A DNA stretch of 64,000 bases from JAAFJM01 sp964529175. GTDB lineage: Bacteria; Bacteroidota; Bacteroidia; UKL13-3. Below, one piece after another: positions 60,164-64,000 of the stretch (position 1 is its first letter; each line of letters opens with the position of its first letter). Location of the stretch: assembly GCA_964529175.1 (NCBI GenBank), contig CAZGVO010000007.1, positions 144,183-208,182 on the forward strand, read 5' to 3'. A program made the position numbers and the translations under genes. The notes under the pieces were generated by a model. That model saw nothing but the letters and a program-made list of their open reading frames with translations. It did no database searches and was not told the origin of the DNA.

Positions 60164-62752
60164 ATGATTAAAACTTCTACAATTTTCAAATTCTTAGTGG
60201 TATCAGCTATTTGCTTTGTATCGCTGTCAGTATTTACAAGCAGCAGTAATCCACCAGCAGCCAATGCAGGCGAACCTACGGGCACCAACTGTACTTCGTG
60301 CCATTCGGGTAGCCCTGTTACTTCTGGAACAAGTTGGAGTGCAATAGCACTTACAGGATTACCAGCAAATGGATATGTTCCAGGAACTACTTACACATTA
60401 ACCTTAAATGGCAGTACAGCGGCCACTAGTAAAAACGGATTTCAGTTAACAGCGCTTACAAGCAGTAATGCCATGGCTGGTACATTAATAGCAGGAACTG
60501 GCACAGCTATAAGCACCCAATCAGGCAGAAGTTATGTTTCGCATAGCGGGAGCAATGGTGCTTCATGGTCGTTTAACTGGACAGCACCAGCATCTGGAAC
60601 TGGAGTTGTAACTTTTTATACAAGTTATAATGCTACTAACTCCAATTCTGCAACATCGGGCGATATAGTTTATACCAAAACATTTACTTTAAGCCAAACT
60701 ACTGCTAATTTACCAACTGCTGTAATTACTCCTTCAAGCACTACAGTTTGTTTGGGCGATACACTTTATTTGGCAGGAAGTGGAGCAAACAATCCAACAG
60801 CATTTAACTGGGTATTTTTAAACAATAACCCCAATTCAGCTACTACCCAAACTGTAAAATTAGTTTATACTACTGTGGGAACTAAAACCATTAGGTTAAC
60901 TACTTCTAATGCTGATGGAAACTCGCCACAAACATCGCTTAATGTGCAAGTGGTGGCCAAACCAACTGCTACTATTACAGCTAGTAATACAACTATTTGT
61001 GGTAGCGATTCTATTCATTTACAAGCAAATACAGGAACTGGATTTACTTATTTATGGACACCAGGAAACTTTACAACTTCGTCAATTTACGTTAAAGACA
61101 GTGTAAGTTACCGTGTAAAAGTTACCAATACTAACGGTTGTTTTGCTACATCGGCAGCATTTAAGGCAACAAAAGCCAATTACCCTCAAGCCAATTTAAT
61201 AAGTAATAAAGATACCATTTGCAATAGCGATACTGTAATGTTTGATATAACAGGAAGTGGATTTACTGCGCAATATTTTGTAAACGACTCTTCTGTTCAA
61301 AACTCTACAGACTTACTTTACAAATTAAATAGAAACAACGCTGGAGTTTATAAAGTGGCTGCTAAAATAACAGCTTCTGGCTGTGCTACCAATTTGCCAG
61401 CTAAATACATTACCATTGAAAAACAAGCAGATGCACCCGTTGTAAATTGCGGAAATAGTACTACTAATAGCATTGAGTTTACTTGGCAACCTGTAGCCAA
61501 TTATACCAATTACGAAATTAGTTTAGATACAGGAAACACTTGGGTAAGTGCCAATGGCAGCAATCAATTATCGCATACCATCAATGGTTTATTGCCAAAT
61601 ACTACTAAAACCATTTGGGTTAGGGTAAAAAGTAATGGCCCTTGTGGAAATGGATTGGTGGCCACTAAAACTTGTATCAATAATGGCTGTAACCCCATTA
61701 ATGCCATTTATAATTACAAACGTTTTGTTTGTGTAAATGCTGCATCAGGCAATAGTTTAACCTCTTTTGAAGTAAAAAATATTTCGAACCCTAAGTTTTT
61801 AATTCAGTTTGAAACAGATTCGGTTATAAGCGCATTTTCGAGAAATACCATATTTAACTTTACGGCTAAGACTGGTAATAATAATGTGAGGATTAAACTG
61901 AAAGACAGCACAGAAACTGGTTGCCCAATAGTAGATACAACCTTTATAGTAAAAGGAAATTTAGCGCCTGTGAAACCAGTTTTAAGTACTAATAAAGCTA
62001 ATAACACCATTTGTAAAGGAGAAGATATTATGGTTACAGCAACCAAGGGTAGCAATTCAAATTTGTTCTCGTTTTACCAAACCAATCCAACCAAACAATT
62101 AATTGAAGCTACTTTAAACAATACCATTAATTTAGGTAGCAAATTACTGGTAACCAATAATTTAATAAAAGCCATAGTAATTGATACTGCTACTTTTTGC
62201 GCAGACTCATCGGATGAAATAACCATTACCGAAAACCCAAAACCTGTAGCCGATTTTAGCGTAGAATACTTTAAATCTGACTCCAATAATGTAAATAAAA
62301 ACCGTGCGGTATTTACCAATTTGAGCTCTGATAGTGTAACATCGTTTTGGTTATTTGGCGATGATAAAAACTCAACTTCTACCAATAGAAATGCTGAGTT
62401 TACCTATACCAAAGGCGGCACTTACGAAGTAATACTTGCTGTTACTAATAAGTTTAATTGTACAGATACAGCTTTAATTAACATTACCATAACCAATACT
62501 AGTTTAAATGATTTGGCTAAAAAAATAGCTGTAAAAGTTTATCCAAATCCTTTTACAAGCCAAGTAAATATTGATTTAGAAAACGACAATAATGGACAAT
62601 TATTTATTTTAGATGTAAATGGAAAAACCATTGAAACCGTGAGTTTAACCAAAAACCAAACATTGGATTTAAGCCATTTGGCTAAAGGAATTTATGTACT
62701 AAAAATGGAAGTAAACCAACAAACAGCTTATTACAAATTGGTAAAAGAATAA
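60164..62752 (+). CDS. Large T9SS-secreted protein with CxxCH Reelin-type domain and PKD domain
   Basis: 862 residues. Signal peptide, then a choice-of-anchor V/Reeler-like domain (about 30-185) with CTSCHSG, a CxxCH haem-binding-type motif. Several immunoglobulin-like modules follow, some with PKD-type pattern (FTNLSSDSVTSFWLFGDDKNSTSTNRNAEFTYTKGGTYEVIL is split by FGDDKN and GGTYEVI). A T9SS sorting domain ends it (VKVYPNPFTSQVNID, LAKGIYVLKMEVNQQTAYYKLVKE). It should be exposed at the surface. One c-type haem may be bound but only if exported with cytochrome maturation. Confidence 0.85.
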   Translation: MIKTSTIFKFLVVSAICFVSLSVFTSSSNPPAANAGEPTGTNCTSCHSGSPVTSGTSWSAIALTGLPANGYVPGTTYTLTLNGSTAATSKNGFQLTALTSSNAMAGTLIAGTGTAISTQSGRSYVSHSGSNGASWSFNWTAPASGTGVVTFYTSYNATNSNSATSGDIVYTKTFTLSQTTANLPTAVITPSSTTVCLGDTLYLAGSGANNPTAFNWVFLNNNPNSATTQTVKLVYTTVGTKTIRLTTSNADGNSPQTSLNVQVVAKPTATITASNTTICGSDSIHLQANTGTGFTYLWTPGNFTTSSIYVKDSVSYRVKVTNTNGCFATSAAFKATKANYPQANLISNKDTICNSDTVMFDITGSGFTAQYFVNDSSVQNSTDLLYKLNRNNAGVYKVAAKITASGCATNLPAKYITIEKQADAPVVNCGNSTTNSIEFTWQPVANYTNYEISLDTGNTWVSANGSNQLSHTINGLLPNTTKTIWVRVKSNGPCGNGLVATKTCINNGCNPINAIYNYKRFVCVNAASGNSLTSFEVKNISNPKFLIQFETDSVISAFSRNTIFNFTAKTGNNNVRIKLKDSTETGCPIVDTTFIVKGNLAPVKPVLSTNKANNTICKGEDIMVTATKGSNSNLFSFYQTNPTKQLIEATLNNTINLGSKLLVTNNLIKAIVIDTATFCADSSDEITITENPKPVADFSVEYFKSDSNNVNKNRAVFTNLSSDSVTSFWLFGDDKNSTSTNRNAEFTYTKGGTYEVILAVTNKFNCTDTALINITITNTSLNDLAKKIAVKVYPNPFTSQVNIDLENDNNGQLFILDVNGKTIETVSLTKNQTLDLSHLAKGIYVLKMEVNQQTAYYKLVKE

Positions 62753-62769
62753 TTATTTATCAATAACCC

Positions 62770-62807
62770 AAAAGCCCTATCAAAATTTATTTTGTTAGGG
62801 CTTTTTT
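62770..62807 (+). terminator. Terminator after the large T9SS protein gene
   Basis: AAAGCCCTA (62771-62779) pairs with TAGGGCTTT (62796-62804), loop of sixteen, T tract following. The second arm overlaps the murI -33 box region. Confidence 0.85.
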
Positions 62808-62821
62808 ATTTTATAACCTTG
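62791..62821 (+). promoter_or_regulatory. Promoter of murI
   Basis: TTTG at 62791-62794 and TAACCTTG at 62814-62821 are 19 bp apart. The -7 box ends four bases before the ATG at 62826, so the mRNA should be leaderless or nearly so. The -33 box lies in the terminator loop of the upstream gene. Confidence 0.65.
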
Positions 62822-62825
62822 CACC

Positions 62826-63650
62826 ATGCAAAGCGGCCCTATTGGTATTTTCGATTCAGGTTACGGAGGATTAACCGTAATGAAAGAAATTGTTAACTCG
62901 TTGCCACAATACGATTATATTTATTTAGGCGATAATGCCCGTGCTCCTTATGGAAACCGCAGCTTTGAAACGGTTTACGAATATACTTTGCAGTGTGTAA
63001 ATGCTCTTTTTAACAAAGGATGCAAATTGGTAATTTTAGCATGTAATACTGCTTCGGCTAAAGCGCTTAGAAATATTCAGCAGCGCAATTTACCTTTAAT
63101 GGATAGTAGGCTACGCGTATTAGGAGTTATTAGGCCTACTACCGAATTAATCGGCACTTTTAGCAAAACCAAACAAGTAGGCGTTTTAGCTACTTTAGGC
63201 ACTGTTACTTCTAACTCCTACCCTATTGAAATTGAAAAGTTTTTTCCAGAAATAACGGTTCATCAACAGGCTTGCCCTATATGGGTTCCACTTATTGAAA
63301 ACAATGAATTTGATAACACAGGAGCAGATTTTTTTATACAAAAACATTTAAACCAACTTATGGCTAAATCGGCCGATATTGATACCATATTGTTAGGTTG
63401 TACCCATTACCCATTATTGCAACATAAAATTAAAGCACTTTTACCTGAAGGAATAGCCTTACTTAGCCAAGGTAAAATAGTAGCCAATAGCTTAACACAA
63501 TATTTAGAGCGACACATAGAGCTAGAAAACCTTTGTAGCAAAAATGGTAAAATGGCTTTTTACACTACCGATTCAACCGAAATATTTGACCAACAAGCCG
63601 AAATATTTTTTGGCAAAAAACTCAAAAGCGAGTACTTGCATATTATTTAG
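62826..63650 (+). CDS. murI: Glutamate racemase
   Basis: 274 residues. It makes D-glutamate for peptidoglycan. The two catalytic cysteines are in LACNTASA and LLGCTHYPLL, with FDSGYGGLTVM at the N-terminus and NRSFE substrate loop. Full length. The start codon sits four bases after a -7 box. The 3' side opens into repeat-rich intergenic DNA and no further gene begins before the window ends. Confidence 0.95.
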   Translation: MQSGPIGIFDSGYGGLTVMKEIVNSLPQYDYIYLGDNARAPYGNRSFETVYEYTLQCVNALFNKGCKLVILACNTASAKALRNIQQRNLPLMDSRLRVLGVIRPTTELIGTFSKTKQVGVLATLGTVTSNSYPIEIEKFFPEITVHQQACPIWVPLIENNEFDNTGADFFIQKHLNQLMAKSADIDTILLGCTHYPLLQHKIKALLPEGIALLSQGKIVANSLTQYLERHIELENLCSKNGKMAFYTTDSTEIFDQQAEIFFGKKLKSEYLHII

Positions 63651-63659
63651 AGATTTGGT

Positions 63660-63780
63660 GATTAATTGATTTGGTGATTTAGTGATTTGGAGATTGTTGA
63701 ATTGTTGTTCGATATTCGTTATTCGATGTTTCTCAATTCCCATTTCTCACTTCTCAATTCCCATTTCCCATTTCCCAATG
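63660..63780. repeat. Low-complexity degenerate tandem repeats
   Basis: Two short motifs alternate: GATTTGGTGATT-type units from 63660 and TTCCCATTTCTCA-type units from 63735 (CAATTCCCATTTCTCACTT, then CCCATTTCCCATTTCCC). Copies vary in sequence and spacing, unlike a CRISPR. Confidence 0.7.
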
Positions 63781-63815
63781 CCAATTGCTTATTGAAACCA
63801 CCAGCAATTCCTGAC

Positions 63816-63918
63816 TCGTCATGCCGGAGGCATCTTCCTTTGTTTTGTTAACGTCTTTCCATTAGCTTTATTAACATAGGGCTGAACCCTATGTTTTTAT
63901 ATTACGCCCTTTTAGGGC
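63816..63918. repeat. Dispersed repeat cluster at the right end
   Basis: CGTCATGCCGGAGGCATCTT (63817) resembles the 32879 element. AACATAGGG and CCCTATGTT (63873-63895) and GCCCT/AGGGC (63906-63918) form two small palindromes. Together with the tandem motifs, positions 63651-64000 hold no recognisable gene. Confidence 0.65.
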
Positions 63919-64000
63919 TTGTAAGTTTGTTATTCGAAATTCATAATTATTTTTACTTTTCAACATTTAAAAAACAGCATTTGCATTTTAAATTTATTTT

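Noticed and set aside
63660..63780. CRISPR array
   Set aside because: The motifs vary in length and sequence and have no regular spacers; no cas gene is present.

Overview
The window is AT-rich DNA from a member of the phylum Bacteroidota, probably an environmental lineage rather than a gut Bacteroides. Support comes from three proteins with Type IX secretion (T9SS) C-terminal sorting domains (YPNP...), TAnnTTTG-like promoter elements, a TPR histidine kinase paired with a LytTR regulator, multi-PAS sensors without a kinase ATPase, a Fer4_19-CDGSH protein, and intergenic palindromes of a kind common in this phylum. No integrase, transposase, rRNA or CRISPR array was found.

Positions 1 to about 17,800 form an accessory, defence-like island, mostly on the minus strand. 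Its core is a complete Wadjet anti-plasmid condensin operon, jetA-jetB-jetC-jetD (7919 down to 1310). It is preceded on the same strand by an overlapping gene pair encoding a ParB/Srx-like protein and an Mrr-like PD-(D/E)XK nuclease. Downstream is a nitrilase-fold protein cut by the left edge (1-1039). Upstream are a DEAD/DEAH helicase with a probable C-terminal nuclease motif (10247-13183) and two smaller proteins with nuclease-like motifs (13457-15272). Related intergenic elements starting TAGGGTTTCnGCTAAC lie on both sides of the helicase gene. The island ends with an EEP-nuclease pseudogene broken by one in-frame stop, a pair of identical-half-site operators, and a helix-turn-helix-like protein of unknown function.

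From 18.3 kb the content looks chromosomal. First comes an operon-like run of aminotransferase, FAD monooxygenase fused to a DsbA-like domain, Crp/Fnr regulator, extradiol dioxygenase and carboxylesterase (18335-23691). A nine-PAS sensor protein converges on it. Then follow housekeeping and conserved genes: a periplasmic-binding-like protein, AIM24 family, three consecutive cold-shock genes each with its own terminator, alaS, an M23 peptidase, a DEAD-box RNA helicase, OsmC, Fer4_19-CDGSH, miaA, terC, folD and a secreted endonuclease.

At 44-57 kb a TPR histidine kinase and LytTR regulator precede a four-gene cell-envelope operon: a beta-barrel, a 1,805-residue secreted protein, an FnIII protein and a lipoprotein. 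A direct repeat with LytTR-type spacing (9 bp, 12 bp, 9 bp) sits between the regulator and the operon, which suggests that the two-component system controls it. After the operon come a copied T9SS-domain gene tail, a 52-bp perfect palindrome overlapping a 33-codon membrane ORF, and a tRNA-Met. The window closes with an ABM monooxygenase, a SAM hydrolase, phoH, glutathione peroxidase, a large T9SS cargo protein, murI and a repeat-rich intergenic tail.
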